This document shows, piece after piece, positions 37,432 through 47,591 of a stretch of 64,000 bases of DNA. The DNA is from Bordetella genomosp. 9 (GTDB taxonomy: Bacteria; Pseudomonadota; Gammaproteobacteria; Burkholderiales; Burkholderiaceae_B). Where the stretch lies: NCBI RefSeq assembly GCF_002119725.1, contig NZ_CP021109.1:496001-560000 (forward strand), given 5' to 3'. The number at the start of each line of letters is the position of its first letter. The first letter of the stretch is position 1. The notes beneath the pieces were generated by a model. The model was not told where the DNA came from. It searched no databases and worked only from the letters and a program-made list of their open reading frames with translations. Position numbers and translations under genes: made by a program.

Positions 37432-37979
37432 GCTGGTACGACCTCCTGACGACGCAGCAGCGCCACGATGTGCTCTATTGAGAACAGCGCGATCAGGCCG
37501 CCTGACAAAGTTGCGGGTATGTATTTCCAGCCTTCCGAAATGCCCAGGTTGGGAATCAGGTAGTCGGAGACAGACTCGGCCAGAATGGCGCAGTTCCACG
37601 CCATCATCACCCCGAAGAGGAAGACCAGCGCATGAATCAGGATCTGCATGCGCCGCTTCGCGCCGTCCGGAAGAAGTTCCAGCAGCGACTCGAAGCCGAT
37701 GTGCCCCGCGTCACGCACGCCGACCGCGGCGCCCAGCATGGTCACGTACAGCACCAAAAGCATCGCGATGCTTTCGGCCCACGTAGGCGTGCGGTTCAGC
37801 ACATGGCGTCCGAAGATCTGGAAACCCACCGCCGCGATCAGGCACGCCAGGCCGGCCACGCTGATCCACATGCAGGCCCGGGCGATCCACCTGCACCCAT
37901 GGGTGTAGGCGTCCAGCACGCGCGAGGCGCCGTCCCGGCGAGCCGCCGGGACAGTTTGTTCCTGCGAGCTCGCCAGCAT
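37422..37979 (-). CDS. dctQ: TRAP transporter small permease (DctQ family)
   Basis: Small membrane subunit of 185 residues with four predicted membrane helices (about 33-55, 67-90, 108-128 and 150-172). The conserved FGRHVLNRTPTWAESIAMLLVLYVTMLGAAVGVRDAGH pattern is the DctQ signature. An N-terminal cytoplasmic tail of about 30 residues is longer than average. It lies 4 bases after dctP and overlaps dctM, so the three genes form one operon. Confidence 0.92.
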   Translation of the reverse strand: MLASSQEQTVPAARRDGASRVLDAYTHGCRWIARACMWISVAGLACLIAAVGFQIFGRHVLNRTPTWAESIAMLLVLYVTMLGAAVGVRDAGHIGFESLLELLPDGAKRRMQILIHALVFLFGVMMAWNCAILAESVSDYLIPNLGISEGWKYIPATLSGGLIALFSIEHIVALLRRQEVVPAWR

Positions 37980-37983
37980 GGTG

Positions 37984-39057
37984 TCACTCCATTGTCTGGA
38001 TGCGCTGCACCAGCTCTTTCATCTCCGGCGTGGTCACGAACTTCGCGTACACCGGAGCCATGGCCTGCTGGAACGAGGCCTTGTCGACCTGCACGATCTG
38101 CGCGCCGCCCTTTTCGACGACCTGCCGGGACTTATCCTCGCGTTCCGCCCACAGCTTGCGCATGTAAGGCACCGATTCCTTCGCCGCGTCGCGCAGGATT
38201 TTCTGGTCCTGCGGCGACAGCTTGTCCCACTGGCGCTTGGAGAAGATCAGGATCTCCGGCGTCATGGTGTGCTCGGTCAGGGAAAAGTACTTCGCGACTT
38301 CGTAGTGATGGGCGCTTTCGTAGCTGGGGAAGTTGTTCTCCGCCGCGTCCACCAGGCCCGTCTTCAACGATGTGTAGACCTCGCCCATGGACATCGGCGT
38401 GGCGTTCGCACCCATTGCTTCCACCATGGCGACGGACAGGTCGGACTGCTGCACCCGGATCTTCAGGCCCTTGGCGTCGGCCAGCGTCTTGATGGGTTTG
38501 TTGCGGGTGTACATCGAGCGCGAGCCGCTGTCGTACCACGCCAGGCCGACGAAGCCGGCTTTCTCGCAGGACTTCAGCAGTTGCTCGCCGATGTCGCTGT
38601 CCAGCACCTTGTGCAGATGGTCGGTGGAGCGGAACAGGAAGGGCAGCGAAGGCACCCGCGTGTTCTGGCAGATGTTGTGCATGGCCGCGCTGCTCACGCG
38701 CGCCATCGTCAGCGCGCCCAGCTTCACCTGCTCGATGGAGTCGTTCTCCGACCCAAGCTTGGATCCGGAGAAGACCGTAATGGTCATTTTGCCGTTGGAG
38801 CGCTGCTTGACCAGATCGGCCATGTAGCGCACGGCCTGCACGGTGGGGTAGTCGTCCGGGTGGATATCCGCGGAGCGGAATTCCGCGGCCTGGGCGGACA
38901 GGGGCAGGGCGCCCATCGCGGCCAAGGCCAGGCACGCGCTGACGGCGGCTCTCGCGACGCTCTTCCCGCGTGGGGAAGCGGAAGGGCTCTGGCGGCCGCG
39001 GGGGCGGCCGCCGGCGACATCGTGGACGGTGTCTTGCAGCGTCTTGTGCAGCATCAT
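37984..39057 (-). CDS. dctP: TRAP transporter substrate-binding protein (DctP family)
   Basis: Periplasmic binding protein of 357 residues. A signal peptide ends near residue 57 (ALPLSAQAAEF). It has an unusually long, basic n-region of about 30 residues, so a later start is possible, but ATG at 39055-39057 has an excellent GGAGG ribosome binding site 8 bases upstream. The mature part shows the DctP family pattern GSKLGSENDSIEQVKLGALTMA, AWYDSGSRSMYTRNKPI, the conserved Arg in LKIRVQQSDLSVAMVEAMGANATPM and AAENNFPSYES. The conserved Arg binds the substrate carboxylate. Uronate is suggested by the adjacent udh. Confidence 0.92.
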   Translation of the reverse strand: MMLHKTLQDTVHDVAGGRPRGRQSPSASPRGKSVARAAVSACLALAAMGALPLSAQAAEFRSADIHPDDYPTVQAVRYMADLVKQRSNGKMTITVFSGSKLGSENDSIEQVKLGALTMARVSSAAMHNICQNTRVPSLPFLFRSTDHLHKVLDSDIGEQLLKSCEKAGFVGLAWYDSGSRSMYTRNKPIKTLADAKGLKIRVQQSDLSVAMVEAMGANATPMSMGEVYTSLKTGLVDAAENNFPSYESAHHYEVAKYFSLTEHTMTPEILIFSKRQWDKLSPQDQKILRDAAKESVPYMRKLWAEREDKSRQVVEKGGAQIVQVDKASFQQAMAPVYAKFVTTPEMKELVQRIQTME

Positions 39058-39198
39058 TTGTCTACCTCCGTAGTGTTGCCGTCCGCCGTGCTTGTGGCGC
39101 GGAGGCGCGGCGAGCCTGTCCGTCAGGCTTCTGTCGCTTGCGGGTACGAAAAAATCGATTGCCTCGCCGGCGGGGAGAACCTTCCCAGTGCGCGCCGG

Positions 39199-40026
39199 TC
39201 AGAAGGGCCCGGCCTTGGTGAAGGCGCCGCCCTGGTAGCGTGCCTCCGGATCGTCGGCAGGCAGCGGCGGCCGCGATTCGACCTTGGCCCGGAACTGCTC
39301 CGAAGAATCCTTGGGGTGAAAACCAAGATGCGCCGCCCGCCAGTTGTCCCACCAGCTTTCGCGATTGGCCGAGGCGCCGTATACGATGGTGTGGCCGACG
39401 TGGGGCACGAAAAGCGACTGCGCGATCAGATGCGTCAGGTCGTCGTAGCTGAGCCACGTGACCAGCATGCGCCGGTCTTTCGCTTCGGGAAAGGACGAGC
39501 CGATGCGCAGGCACACCGTTTCGATGCCGTAGCGGTCGAAGTAGAAGCGCGACAGGTTTTCGCCAAAGGCCTTGCTGATGCCGTAATAGCCATCCGGGCG
39601 GACAGGCGCGTCGGCGTCGATGACCTGTCCCTGCCGGTAGAAGCCGATGACGTGGTTGGAGCTGGCGAAGACGATCCGCCTGACGCCGTGCTTGCGCGCG
39701 GCTTCGTAAAGGTTGTAGACGCCCTGGATGTTGGCGGGCAGGATCTCGTCGAAGGGGCGTTCGACCGAAACGCCGCCCATGTGGACGATGGCGTCGGCGC
39801 CGCGCACCATTGCGTCCACCGTGTCGGCATCGGCCAGGTTGCCCAGCATGATTTCTTCGCCGGGCTGGGCGGGGCCGAGGTCCGCGATGTCCGAAAGGCG
39901 CAGCGTCCCGGCATAGGGCTTCAGCCGCTCACGCAGGACTTTGCCCAGGTTGCCGCCGGCCCCCGTGAGCAGGAGCGTGCCGACCCGTGGCGGCTGCGGT
40001 GCGGGAAAGGTGCCCGGAAGGCTCAC
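39199..40026 (-). CDS. udh: Uronate dehydrogenase
   Basis: NAD-dependent SDR enzyme oxidising D-galacturonate or D-glucuronate to the aldaric lactone, the first step of the oxidative hexuronate pathway. The 275 residues hold LLLTGAGGNLGKVL (NAD site, 18-31), the SSNHVIGFY serine region, Tyr148/Lys152 in GYYGISKAFGEN, and CLRIGSSFPEAKDRR with the substrate-binding Arg. Length and motifs match Agrobacterium and Pseudomonas Udh (about 265-275). The start is GTG at 40024-40026 with a GGAG upstream. It lies first on the strand ahead of dctPQM and divergent from a GntR regulator, a recurrent uronate-use layout. Confidence 0.88.
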   Translation of the reverse strand: MSLPGTFPAPQPPRVGTLLLTGAGGNLGKVLRERLKPYAGTLRLSDIADLGPAQPGEEIMLGNLADADTVDAMVRGADAIVHMGGVSVERPFDEILPANIQGVYNLYEAARKHGVRRIVFASSNHVIGFYRQGQVIDADAPVRPDGYYGISKAFGENLSRFYFDRYGIETVCLRIGSSFPEAKDRRMLVTWLSYDDLTHLIAQSLFVPHVGHTIVYGASANRESWWDNWRAAHLGFHPKDSSEQFRAKVESRPPLPADDPEARYQGGAFTKAGPF

Positions 40027-40102
40027 GACTTTGTCTCCGTTCTGCCCGCCCGGCGCCGCTATTTACACCGCACCGGTTTGGGTGTTCAATCGGTTTGCTT
40101 AT

Positions 40103-40133
40103 AAGTCATCGTACAACGCCGAGCCAGTATAAT
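40103..40133 (+). promoter_or_regulatory. gntR promoter with overlapping operator half-site
   Basis: TATAAT at 40128-40133 is a perfect -10 for the rightward gntR gene. Just upstream, AAGTCATCGTACAACG (40103-40118) matches 12 of 16 positions of AAGTCGTCATACGATG, the left part of the palindrome at 40949-40971. This suggests that the GntR protein binds over the -35 area and represses both itself and the divergent udh operon. Confidence 0.5.
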
Positions 40134-40183
40134 GAGGGCCTCAAACGCCCGTCAAGCGGGGCGGGCGCTCCGGAATATCCCTT

Positions 40184-40921
40184 ATGACGACGACATCCAT
40201 GTCCGCCGAACTTCCCGCGCGCCGCCGCCCACGCAGCCTCGCGCAGGAACTGGTCGAAAGCCTGTCCAACCGGATACGCGCCGGCGAGATCCGGCCCGGC
40301 GACAAGCTGCCGACAGAATCCGAAATCATGCGCACGTTCGGCGTCAGCCGTACGGTCGTGCGCGAGGCGCTGTCGCGTCTGCAGGCGTCCGGTCTGGTGG
40401 AAACGCACCACGGCGTGGGCACTTATGCGCTCAAGCCGAACAATGGGGGGGATTTCCGCGTGGACCCGGCGGACATCGCCACCGTGCGCGACATACTGGT
40501 CATTCTGGAGTTGCGCATCTGCCTGGAAACGGAGGCGGCGGGCCTGGCCGCGGCGCGGCGCACCGAGGAACAGCTGGCGCAGATGCGCGAAGCGCTGGAC
40601 GAGTTCCGCGCCGCGCTGGTGCCGGGAGGCGATACCGTCACCCCCGATTTCCGGTTTCATTTGCTGATTTCGCAGGCGACCGGCAACAAGTATTTCGCCG
40701 ACCTGCTGTCGCATCTGGGCGCGGCCATCATTCCGCGCACCCGCATCAATTCCGCCAAGCTGGGCGACGAAGAACGCGAACCTTATCTGGAGCGGGTCAA
40801 CCGCGAACACGAGGACATTTTCGAGGCTATCCGCAGGCAGGATCCCGAATCCGCCCGTGCCGCCATGCGCACGCATCTGGGCAACAGCCGCGAACGCCTG
40901 CGCCGGGCGCAGGAACGATAG
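40184..40921 (+). CDS. GntR-family regulator, FadR subfamily (FCD domain)
   Basis: Transcription factor of 245 residues, probably a repressor of the divergent uronate genes. The winged helix (about 20-90) has RIRAGEIRPGDKLPTESEIM, FGVSRTVVREALSRLQASGLVET and HHGVGTYA. The C-terminal FCD ligand domain (about 100-240) has the metal- or ligand-binding pattern with LELRICLETEAAGLAA, DFRFHLLISQATGN and REHEDIFEAIRRQDPESARAAMRTHLGNS. The histidines of that pattern usually bind a metal that coordinates a carboxylate effector, which fits a uronate inducer. A clear palindromic operator lies 28 bases after its stop. Confidence 0.9.
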   Translation: MTTTSMSAELPARRRPRSLAQELVESLSNRIRAGEIRPGDKLPTESEIMRTFGVSRTVVREALSRLQASGLVETHHGVGTYALKPNNGGDFRVDPADIATVRDILVILELRICLETEAAGLAAARRTEEQLAQMREALDEFRAALVPGGDTVTPDFRFHLLISQATGNKYFADLLSHLGAAIIPRTRINSAKLGDEEREPYLERVNREHEDIFEAIRRQDPESARAAMRTHLGNSRERLRRAQER

Positions 40922-40948
40922 CAAGGGCAGGCGTGCCGGGTCTATCAA

Positions 40949-40971
40949 GTCGTCATACGATGTATGACGAC
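40949..40971. promoter_or_regulatory. Perfect palindrome, likely GntR operator
   Basis: Arms GTCGTCATAC (40949-40958) and GTATGACGAC (40962-40971) are perfectly complementary around a 3-base centre. Length and symmetry suit a FadR/FCD-type operator, and a diverged copy lies in front of gntR. It sits between the convergent ends of gntR and fahA, an unusual place for an operator. It lacks a T run, so it is not a standard terminator. Confidence 0.6.
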
Positions 40972-40997
40972 CATCAGGTTGCTGTCAGCGTGGTGGC

Positions 40998-42311
40998 TCA
41001 GGTCAGCGCGGGCAGCACGCGACCGACCGATGCGCCGAAAGACAGGCGCGGATAGTTCGGCTTTACGCATTCGGCGCTAAGCGTCACTTCGTCGCCATCC
41101 TCCAGGAAGGTGCGGGATTCGCCCCAAGGCAGCGACAGGGGCGCTTTGCCGCCTTGCGTCAGTTCCAGCAGGGATCCCGCTTCGGATACGTCGGGGCCGG
41201 ACAAGGTGCCCGTGCCGAGCAGGTCTCCGGGTTGGAGATTGCAGCCGTTCACCGTGTGGTGCGCCAGCAGTTGCGCAACGGTCCAGTACGCGTGCCGGAA
41301 GTTGCTGCGCGACAGCGTTGCGGCCGGAGCGCCTTGTTCGCGTGAGCGGCCGGTGCTCAAGGACACCTGCAATCGGATGTCGAAGGCGCCCGCCGCCGTG
41401 TTGCGGGACGAAGCCAGATAGGGCAAGGGCTGCGGGTCGCCAGCCGCCCGCTGGAACGGCAGCCGGAAAGGCGCAAGCGCTTCCAGCGTGACGATCCAGG
41501 GCGAAATCGTGCTGGCGAAGTTCTTCGACAGAAAGGGGCCCAGCGGCTGGTATTCCCAGGCCTGCAGATCCCGCGCCGACCAGTCGTTCAACAGCGTCAG
41601 GCCGAACACATGCGATTCCGCCTCTTCCATCGCGATGCGGCGGCCCAGGGGGTTGCCCGTTCCGACGAATACGCCCAGCTCCAGCTCATAGTCCAGGCGC
41701 GCGCACGGCCCGAATGCGGGCGCGCCGCCTTCCTGGGACGGGCGCGTCTGGCCCACGGGCCGCGGGAAATGCTGCTGCACGCCGATGCTGGAGGCCCGCC
41801 CGTGATAGCCGATGGGCACCCACTTGTAATTGGGCAGCAGTGGGTTGTCGGGGCGGAACTGCCTGCCTACCGCCGTGGCGTGGTGTACGGAGATATAGAA
41901 ATCCGTGTAATCGCCGATACGGGCCGGGACCGCAAACTCGGCTTCGGACTGCGGGACCAGCAAGGGTTCCAGCGTGTCGCGCAGCGCCGAGCCTTGCCGT
42001 AGCGCGCGCGACAGCGCCAGGCGCAGCGCCGACCACGCCGCCGTTCCAAGCGCCATCAAGGCGTTGAGTTCGGGGCCCTGGCAGGCCGCCAGGGCGCGCG
42101 CCGCGTCGCCGGTGAAAGGCTGCGCCTTGGCGAGCGCGTCCAGGTCCAGGATGCGGTCGCCGATGCCGACGCCGGGGCGGAAGTCGCCGGCGCCCGCGCG
42201 CCGGAACACGCAATAGGGCAGGTTCTGCACCGGAAAGCCGTTGGCCTCGTCGTTGGCGCTTTCCACCCAGCTGCGCAGCGAGGGGTCATGGGTTTCGTTC
42301 AGTTCGGTCAT
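40998..42311 (-). CDS. fahA: Fumarylacetoacetase
   Basis: Hydrolyses fumarylacetoacetate to fumarate and acetoacetate, the last step of tyrosine/homogentisate breakdown. The 437 residues include the N-terminal SH3-like part and the FAH catalytic domain. DYTDFYISVHHATAVGRQFRP carries the catalytic His, and metal ligands are in LDYELELGVFVGTGNPLG and LLNDWSARDLQAWEYQPLGPFLSKNF. ATG 42309-42311 was chosen; ATG 42318-42320 in frame would add three residues. It lies 32 bases after hmgA on the same strand. No maleylacetoacetate isomerase gene is present in the window. Confidence 0.95.
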   Translation of the reverse strand: MTELNETHDPSLRSWVESANDEANGFPVQNLPYCVFRRAGAGDFRPGVGIGDRILDLDALAKAQPFTGDAARALAACQGPELNALMALGTAAWSALRLALSRALRQGSALRDTLEPLLVPQSEAEFAVPARIGDYTDFYISVHHATAVGRQFRPDNPLLPNYKWVPIGYHGRASSIGVQQHFPRPVGQTRPSQEGGAPAFGPCARLDYELELGVFVGTGNPLGRRIAMEEAESHVFGLTLLNDWSARDLQAWEYQPLGPFLSKNFASTISPWIVTLEALAPFRLPFQRAAGDPQPLPYLASSRNTAAGAFDIRLQVSLSTGRSREQGAPAATLSRSNFRHAYWTVAQLLAHHTVNGCNLQPGDLLGTGTLSGPDVSEAGSLLELTQGGKAPLSLPWGESRTFLEDGDEVTLSAECVKPNYPRLSFGASVGRVLPALT

Positions 42312-42343
42312 GGTTTCCATCTGTATTGCAGGGGTTGGCGGCT

Positions 42344-43672
42344 TTACGGGCGCGTCGGATCGAAATGCTTGCGCAAGTCCTTCCAGCATGCGTCGTAGTC
42401 GGTCTGCAGCTCCGGCCAGGACAGCGCGGCTTCCGTCGGGCGGATCACGCGCCGCGTTTCGAACATAAAGGCCATCGTGTCGCGGATGTAATGAGGCTTC
42501 GAGGTATCGGCATTGGACGCCTTTTCGAAGGTTTCGGCGTCCGGGCCGTGCGCGCTCATGCAATTGTGCAAACTCGCCCCGCCCGGCACGAAACCTTCGG
42601 CCTTGGCATCGTAGACCCCCTGGATCAAGCCCATGAATTCGCTCGCCACGTTGCGGTGGAACCAGGGCGGCCGGAACGTGTTTTCCATGACCAGGATGCG
42701 CGGCGGAAAGATGGCGAAGTCCATGTTCGCGGTGCCCGGCGTATCCGATGGCGACGTCAGCACCGTGAAGATCGACGGGTCCGGATGATCGTAGGTGATC
42801 GAACCCACCGCATTGAAGCGGCGCAGGTCGTACTTGTACGGCGCGTGGTTGCCATGCCAGGCGACCACGTCCAACGGCGAATGGTCGAGGCGGGTGCGCC
42901 AGAATCCGCCTTCAAACTTCGCCATCAGTTCGAAGTCGCCTTCCAGGTCTTCGTACCAGGCCACCGGCGTTTCGAAGTCGCGCGCGTTGGCGAGGCTGTT
43001 GGACCCGATGGGGCCGCGCTCCGGCGGACGCAGCGGCGCGCCGAAGTTTTCGAGCAGATAGCCGCGCGCCGTGCCATCGGGCAACACGACGCGAAACCGC
43101 GTGCCGCGCGGGATCACCGCGATTTCCAGGGGCGCGACGTCCATGCGGCCGAGTTCTGTGTCCACGCGCAGGCGCCCGGCCTGCGGGACGATCAGCAGCT
43201 CGCCATCGGCGTTATAAAAATAACGTCTCCGCATCGACGCGTTGGCGGCGTAAAGGTGTATGCCGACGCCGCCGTGCTCGTCGGGACTGCCGTTGCCGCC
43301 CACCGTGGCGATGCCATCGATGAAATCGGTGGGGGCGTCCGGCATCGGCCGGGGATTCCAGCGCAGGCGGTTCGGCGTGACGGGCTGCGCGCCGAACCGG
43401 CTGACCCAGCCGCCGGCCTGCGCGCAGGGCGCGTAGCGCGCATGCTGCGCGGCGGGACGGATGCGGTACAGCCAGGAGCGCCGGTTCTCCGCGCGTGGCG
43501 CGGTGAAGGCGGTTCCGGAAAGCTGTTCGGCGTACAGCCCATAGGGGCAGCGCGCGGGGGAATTGCGGCCCACGGGCAGGGCGCCGGGCAGGGCTTCGGT
43601 GGCGAAGCTATTGCCGAAACCCGTCTGGTATTGCAGGGTCTCGGCCTCCACGGGCAGGGATGTCGATGTCAT
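42344..43672 (-). CDS. hmgA: Homogentisate 1,2-dioxygenase
   Basis: Iron(II) ring-cleaving dioxygenase converting homogentisate to maleylacetoacetate. The 442 residues begin [21 protein letters not shown]. Conserved regions include the active-site His region in FDTP-like [17 protein letters not shown], the metal-binding [29 protein letters not shown], and [23 protein letters not shown] at 43670-43672 follows a GGAGAC. It is first in a two-gene operon with fahA and divergent from a LysR regulator. Confidence 0.96.
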   Translation of the reverse strand: MTSTSLPVEAETLQYQTGFGNSFATEALPGALPVGRNSPARCPYGLYAEQLSGTAFTAPRAENRRSWLYRIRPAAQHARYAPCAQAGGWVSRFGAQPVTPNRLRWNPRPMPDAPTDFIDGIATVGGNGSPDEHGGVGIHLYAANASMRRRYFYNADGELLIVPQAGRLRVDTELGRMDVAPLEIAVIPRGTRFRVVLPDGTARGYLLENFGAPLRPPERGPIGSNSLANARDFETPVAWYEDLEGDFELMAKFEGGFWRTRLDHSPLDVVAWHGNHAPYKYDLRRFNAVGSITYDHPDPSIFTVLTSPSDTPGTANMDFAIFPPRILVMENTFRPPWFHRNVASEFMGLIQGVYDAKAEGFVPGGASLHNCMSAHGPDAETFEKASNADTSKPHYIRDTMAFMFETRRVIRPTEAALSWPELQTDYDACWKDLRKHFDPTRP

Positions 43673-43814
43673 GGCTGTCTCCGTTCTACCGGTTTCAACG
43701 GACGCGCGGGCTGGCGGCCAAACGAAACCTGGCTTGTGCGATCGCCATCGATTGTCTCCGGGTCCGCGCAGCGGCGCTAGATGAATGAGAAAATATGCGC
43801 CATAAATTTCGTGA

Positions 43815-44729
43815 ATGTCCCCCATGCCCGACCTGCGCGCCCTGGATCTGAATCTTCTGGTCGTCTTCCAATATCTGGTGGAAGACCGCAACCTTTCCGC
43901 CGTTGCGCGTCGCATGGGCGTGACGCAGCCGGCCGCGAGCAATGCGCTGCGCCGTTTGCGCGAGGCTTTCAACGATCCGCTCTTCGTGCGGACGCCGCAA
44001 GGCATGCTGCCTACGCCCTATGCCCAGCATCTGTCCGGCTCGGTGGCGGAAGCGCTGAGCCTGCTGACGCATGCGCTGGAGGCGCCGCCCGGCTTCGATC
44101 CCGCGCACAGCACGCGCCGGTTTCGCGTGGCGATGACCGATGTCGGCGAAATCCACTTCATGCCCGAATTGATGGAGCGCTGTGCCAGGGATGCGCCGGG
44201 CGTGCGCGTCGAATCCGTGCGGCTGCAAGGCGCCGACCTGCAGCGCGAACTCGACGCCGGCCATGTGGACCTGGCGTTGGGCGCCTTTCAAGAGCTGGCC
44301 GGCGGCCTGCTGCAACGTATGCTGTTCCGGCAGGGGTATGCCACGCTATTCCGGCGCGGCCATCCCACCGCGCATGAAGGCATGGGGCTGAAGGCGTTCC
44401 GCGCCGAGCGGCATCTGATGGTTTCGCATGCGGCGCCGTACGGCCAGATCAATCAGGCGCTGGAAAAGGCCGGGGTCAGCCTGGCGGCGCATTTCTCGGT
44501 GCCGCACTTCGCGGCGGTGCCTTATATCGTCAGCGCCACGAATCTCCTTGCCACCGTGCCCCGCAAGCTGGCCGAAAGCGCGGCCTCGCGCTTCGGCCTG
44601 GGCATTCTGGCGCCGCCCGTCCGCGTCCCCGCGCTGCAGAGCAACGTTTACTGGCACCGGCGCTTCCACCGCGACGGCGGCAATCAATGGCTGCGGAACT
44701 TGATCGTCGATACGTTTGCGGAGCGTTGA
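43815..44729 (+). CDS. LysR-family transcriptional regulator
   Basis: Regulator of 304 residues with an N-terminal winged helix-turn-helix (about 9-68: [41 protein letters not shown]) and a C-terminal periplasmic-binding-like effector domain (about 95-300). The PxxRxxxxLx pattern and the [11 protein letters not shown] segment resemble the NodD/NahR-like LysR branch. It is divergent from hmgA across 142 bases, the usual position for a LysR activator of that operon, so homogentisate or another aromatic is a possible effector. This is inferred from position. Confidence 0.88.
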   Translation: MSPMPDLRALDLNLLVVFQYLVEDRNLSAVARRMGVTQPAASNALRRLREAFNDPLFVRTPQGMLPTPYAQHLSGSVAEALSLLTHALEAPPGFDPAHSTRRFRVAMTDVGEIHFMPELMERCARDAPGVRVESVRLQGADLQRELDAGHVDLALGAFQELAGGLLQRMLFRQGYATLFRRGHPTAHEGMGLKAFRAERHLMVSHAAPYGQINQALEKAGVSLAAHFSVPHFAAVPYIVSATNLLATVPRKLAESAASRFGLGILAPPVRVPALQSNVYWHRRFHRDGGNQWLRNLIVDTFAER

Positions 44730-44742
44730 AGGTGCGCCGCGT

Positions 44743-45570
44743 TCACGCCCGTTGGCATTTGACGCAGTAATAGGTCGCGCGCTGGCCCTGGACGATGCGG
44801 CGGATCGGCGTCGCACATACGCGGCAGGGCTGTCCCGCGCGTTCGTAAACCGCCGCATGGATCGTGAAGTAGCTGCCGGGTTCGCCGCCCGCGCCCACAT
44901 AGTCGCGCAGGGTGCTGCCGCCGGAGGCCAGCGCGTCTTCCAGGGTTTGCCGGATTGCCGCGGCCAGCCGCTCGCAGCGGGCAAGCGAAAGGCGGCGTGC
45001 CGGTGTACGCGGGTGGATGCCGGCGCGGAACAGGCTTTCGGACGCGTAGATGTTTCCGACGCCCACGACTGCCTCGCCGGCCAGCAAAACCTGCTTGATC
45101 GGCGCGGAGCGGCCCTGGAAGCGGTCGCGCAGCCATTGGCCGCCAAACCGCGGATCGAAGGGCTCGATGCCCAGATTCGCAAGGAGCGGGTGGGATTCGA
45201 TCGGGCCGGCATCGGCCGGGTGCCACAGCACGGCGCCAAAACGCCTTGGGTCGTGCAGCCGCAGCGTGGCGTGATCGAACACCCATTCAACGTGATCGTG
45301 GCGGCGGGGAGGTTCGCCTTCCGGCACCCGGCGCAGCGATCCGGACATGCCCAGATGCACGATCTGCGTGCCGTGGTCGAATCGCAGCAGCAGATACTTT
45401 CCGCGCCGCCCGCATTCCAGCACGGTGCGGCCGGAAAGCGTCTGCGCCAGGTCGGCGGGGACGGGCCAGCGCAGTCTCGGTTCTCTTACGATAAGCTGGA
45501 CAAGCGGACGCCCTGTCATGACGGTCGCAATCCCGCGCCGCGTGGTTTCCACTTCAGGCAGTTCAGGCAT
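44743..45570 (-). CDS. mutM: Formamidopyrimidine-DNA glycosylase (Fpg/MutM)
   Basis: Base-excision repair enzyme removing 8-oxoguanine and formamidopyrimidines, with AP lyase activity. The 275 residues start MPELPEVE, with the catalytic Pro2 and Glu3. Lys58 lies in [10 protein letters not shown]. The helix-two-turn-helix [18 protein letters not shown] and the C-terminal zinc finger, with two CxxC pairs in CRVCAT and YYCVKCQ, are present. Start ATG is at 45568-45570. It is divergent from the TPR-lolB-ispE operon and convergent with the LysR gene. Confidence 0.96.
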   Translation of the reverse strand: MPELPEVETTRRGIATVMTGRPLVQLIVREPRLRWPVPADLAQTLSGRTVLECGRRGKYLLLRFDHGTQIVHLGMSGSLRRVPEGEPPRRHDHVEWVFDHATLRLHDPRRFGAVLWHPADAGPIESHPLLANLGIEPFDPRFGGQWLRDRFQGRSAPIKQVLLAGEAVVGVGNIYASESLFRAGIHPRTPARRLSLARCERLAAAIRQTLEDALASGGSTLRDYVGAGGEPGSYFTIHAAVYERAGQPCRVCATPIRRIVQGQRATYYCVKCQRA

Positions 45571-45629
45571 TACCCAGTGTAAGATGATCAGTTGCGTGTA
45601 CAGATTGTGCCATTTACCGGACGGGTCGC

Positions 45630-47591
45630 GTGAAGTCGTCGCATATGCATAACAGTTATCCATGGCGCAGCGCGCCGCCCGCGTCGAATGAAGCTGGCGT
45701 GGCCCTGACGGGGACGCCGCGAAGCCGGCTTGGCGCGTCCGCCTGCGTCGCCCCCTTCAGACGGAAGCGCGCAGCCCGGGGGCTGGCTTCATTCAAGTAC
45801 GGGTTCGCGGCCCTGATGCTCGCGCTTGCCGGCGCCCACGCCACGCCGGCGCAGGCCGCCGAAAGGCACACCGCCGACGCCATCGCCCCCCGTGCGCCGC
45901 GCGCCCCTCAACCGGAAACGGATGTCATTCAGTTGCGCGAAGGCAAACCGCCTTATGTGCGATTGACGTCCAGCATCCTGTACCGGATTCTCGTGTCCGA
46001 AATCGCCGCACAGCGCGGGATGTATGGCACCGCGGCGTCCACGATGCTGGCCCTGGCCAAGGACGTCAACGATCCGCGCGTGGCGCGGCGCGCGCTCGAA
46101 TTCTATCTGGCGGGCGGCAATCTGCGCGGGGCGCTTGACGCCGCGCGCGTCTGGTCGCGCCTGGCTCCTTCCGATACCGAAGCCAGCGCGACGGAACTGG
46201 CGCTGGCCGCCGCCAACGGCCAGACTGCCGGGCTGGCGCCCGCCCTGCGCAAGCGCATCGACGAAGCCAAGGATAAGCCCACCGCGATCGCGCAGACGCT
46301 GGCGGTGCTGGGCCGCATCAACGACCGCAGAACGGCCTTGTCCATTCTGGATGAGGCGCTTAGTCCGTCGGTCCGCAAGCTGCCGGCCGCGCGTTTGGCC
46401 CTGGCCGACGTCGCCAATGCCGCAGGCGATCGTCAGCGTGCGCTGCAGGAAGCCCGCGCGGCCCTGCAGGCCGACCCGAAATCCGAAGCGGCGGCCCAGC
46501 GCGTGCTCGACTATGGCATGAAGGTGGACCCGAAGCAGGCCGCCGCGGACGCCCGGGCTTTCATCGCCCGCCATCCCGATGCCCGGCGCCTGCGGCTGAT
46601 GCTGGCCGCCCAACTGTCGGAGACGGGCGACTACGAAGGCGCCCTGAACGAACTGCGCGCCATGTCGCGCCGCTCGCCGGAGGACTTCGACCTGCTTTTC
46701 ATGCAGGCCCAGCTCGCCTACCGGGCCGGCCGTCTGGACGACGCGCGCGGCTTCCTGCAGCAGTATCTGGATGTGCAGAACCAGCGGCAGAATGCGCTGG
46801 TGCCCGGCACCTCCGACGCCCCGGCCGCGGCCGCGGACGCGCACATCCTGCTGGCGCGCATCGCCGAGGACCAGGGCCGCTACAACGAAGCCATCGCGGA
46901 GCTTGGCCGCATCGACGATCCCGCCATGCGCTTCCAGGCCCGCATGCGCCAGGCGACGCTGCGCGCGAAGCAGGGCCAGGTGGATGCCGCCCTGGACATG
47001 GTGGATCAGGCGCAGCCGCAGGACGAGGAAGAACGCGTCCTGGGCGTGTTGACCAAGGCGCAGATCCTGCGCGACGCGGGCCGTACCGACCAGGCGGTGG
47101 CTTTGCTGGCCGGTGCGGACAAGGCGCTGCCGGACACCGTGGAGATCAAGTACGAACTGGCGATGCTGTACGAACGCCAGGACAAGATCGCCGACCTGGA
47201 ACGCCTGTTGAGGCAGGTGATCGCGCTCGATCCCGATCATGCGCACGCGTACAACGCCCTGGGCTATACGCTTGCCGACCACAATATCCGTTTGCGCGAA
47301 GCGCTGGAGCTGATTACGCAGGCGCTGGACCTGTCGCCCGACGATCCGTATATCCTCGATAGCATGGGCTGGGTCAAATACCGCATGGGCGACAACGAGG
47401 CCGCCCTGACGTATCTGCAGCGCGCGTATTCCCGCCGGCCGGAACCGGAGATCGGCACCCATCTGGGCGAGGTTCTGTGGGTGCAGGGACGGCGCGATGA
47501 AGCGCGGGCGATTTTCAGCGCCGCCGCGCGCAAGGACCCCGGCAATAAAACGCTGCGCGACGCCTTGAAGCGCCTGGGGGTTTCGCTGTGA
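45630..47591 (+). CDS. Tetratricopeptide-repeat protein, exported
   Basis: A 653-residue (GTG start) protein with a hydrophobic export segment at about 56-76 ([18 protein letters not shown]), followed by many TPR motifs from about residue 130 to the end. Clear examples are [25 protein letters not shown] and [30 protein letters not shown] proteins at this position (mutM-TPR-lolB-ispE) are conserved in betaproteobacteria and are thought to act in the envelope. The 55 residues before the signal sequence are unusual; a later start (for example GTG 45699) is possible. Its TGA overlaps the lolB start. Confidence 0.88.
   Translation: MKSSHMHNSYPWRSAPPASNEAGVALTGTPRSRLGASACVAPFRRKRAARGLASFKYGFAALMLALAGAHATPAQAAERHTADAIAPRAPRAPQPETDVIQLREGKPPYVRLTSSILYRILVSEIAAQRGMYGTAASTMLALAKDVNDPRVARRALEFYLAGGNLRGALDAARVWSRLAPSDTEASATELALAAANGQTAGLAPALRKRIDEAKDKPTAIAQTLAVLGRINDRRTALSILDEALSPSVRKLPAARLALADVANAAGDRQRALQEARAALQADPKSEAAAQRVLDYGMKVDPKQAAADARAFIARHPDARRLRLMLAAQLSETGDYEGALNELRAMSRRSPEDFDLLFMQAQLAYRAGRLDDARGFLQQYLDVQNQRQNALVPGTSDAPAAAADAHILLARIAEDQGRYNEAIAELGRIDDPAMRFQARMRQATLRAKQGQVDAALDMVDQAQPQDEEERVLGVLTKAQILRDAGRTDQAVALLAGADKALPDTVEIKYELAMLYERQDKIADLERLLRQVIALDPDHAHAYNALGYTLADHNIRLREALELITQALDLSPDDPYILDSMGWVKYRMGDNEAALTYLQRAYSRRPEPEIGTHLGEVLWVQGRRDEARAIFSAAARKDPGNKTLRDALKRLGVSL

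Noticed and set aside
37978..40104. 708-residue plus-strand frame opposite dctP and udh
   Set aside because: Antisense to two identified genes with proper starts; His/Val/Arg-rich shadow composition.
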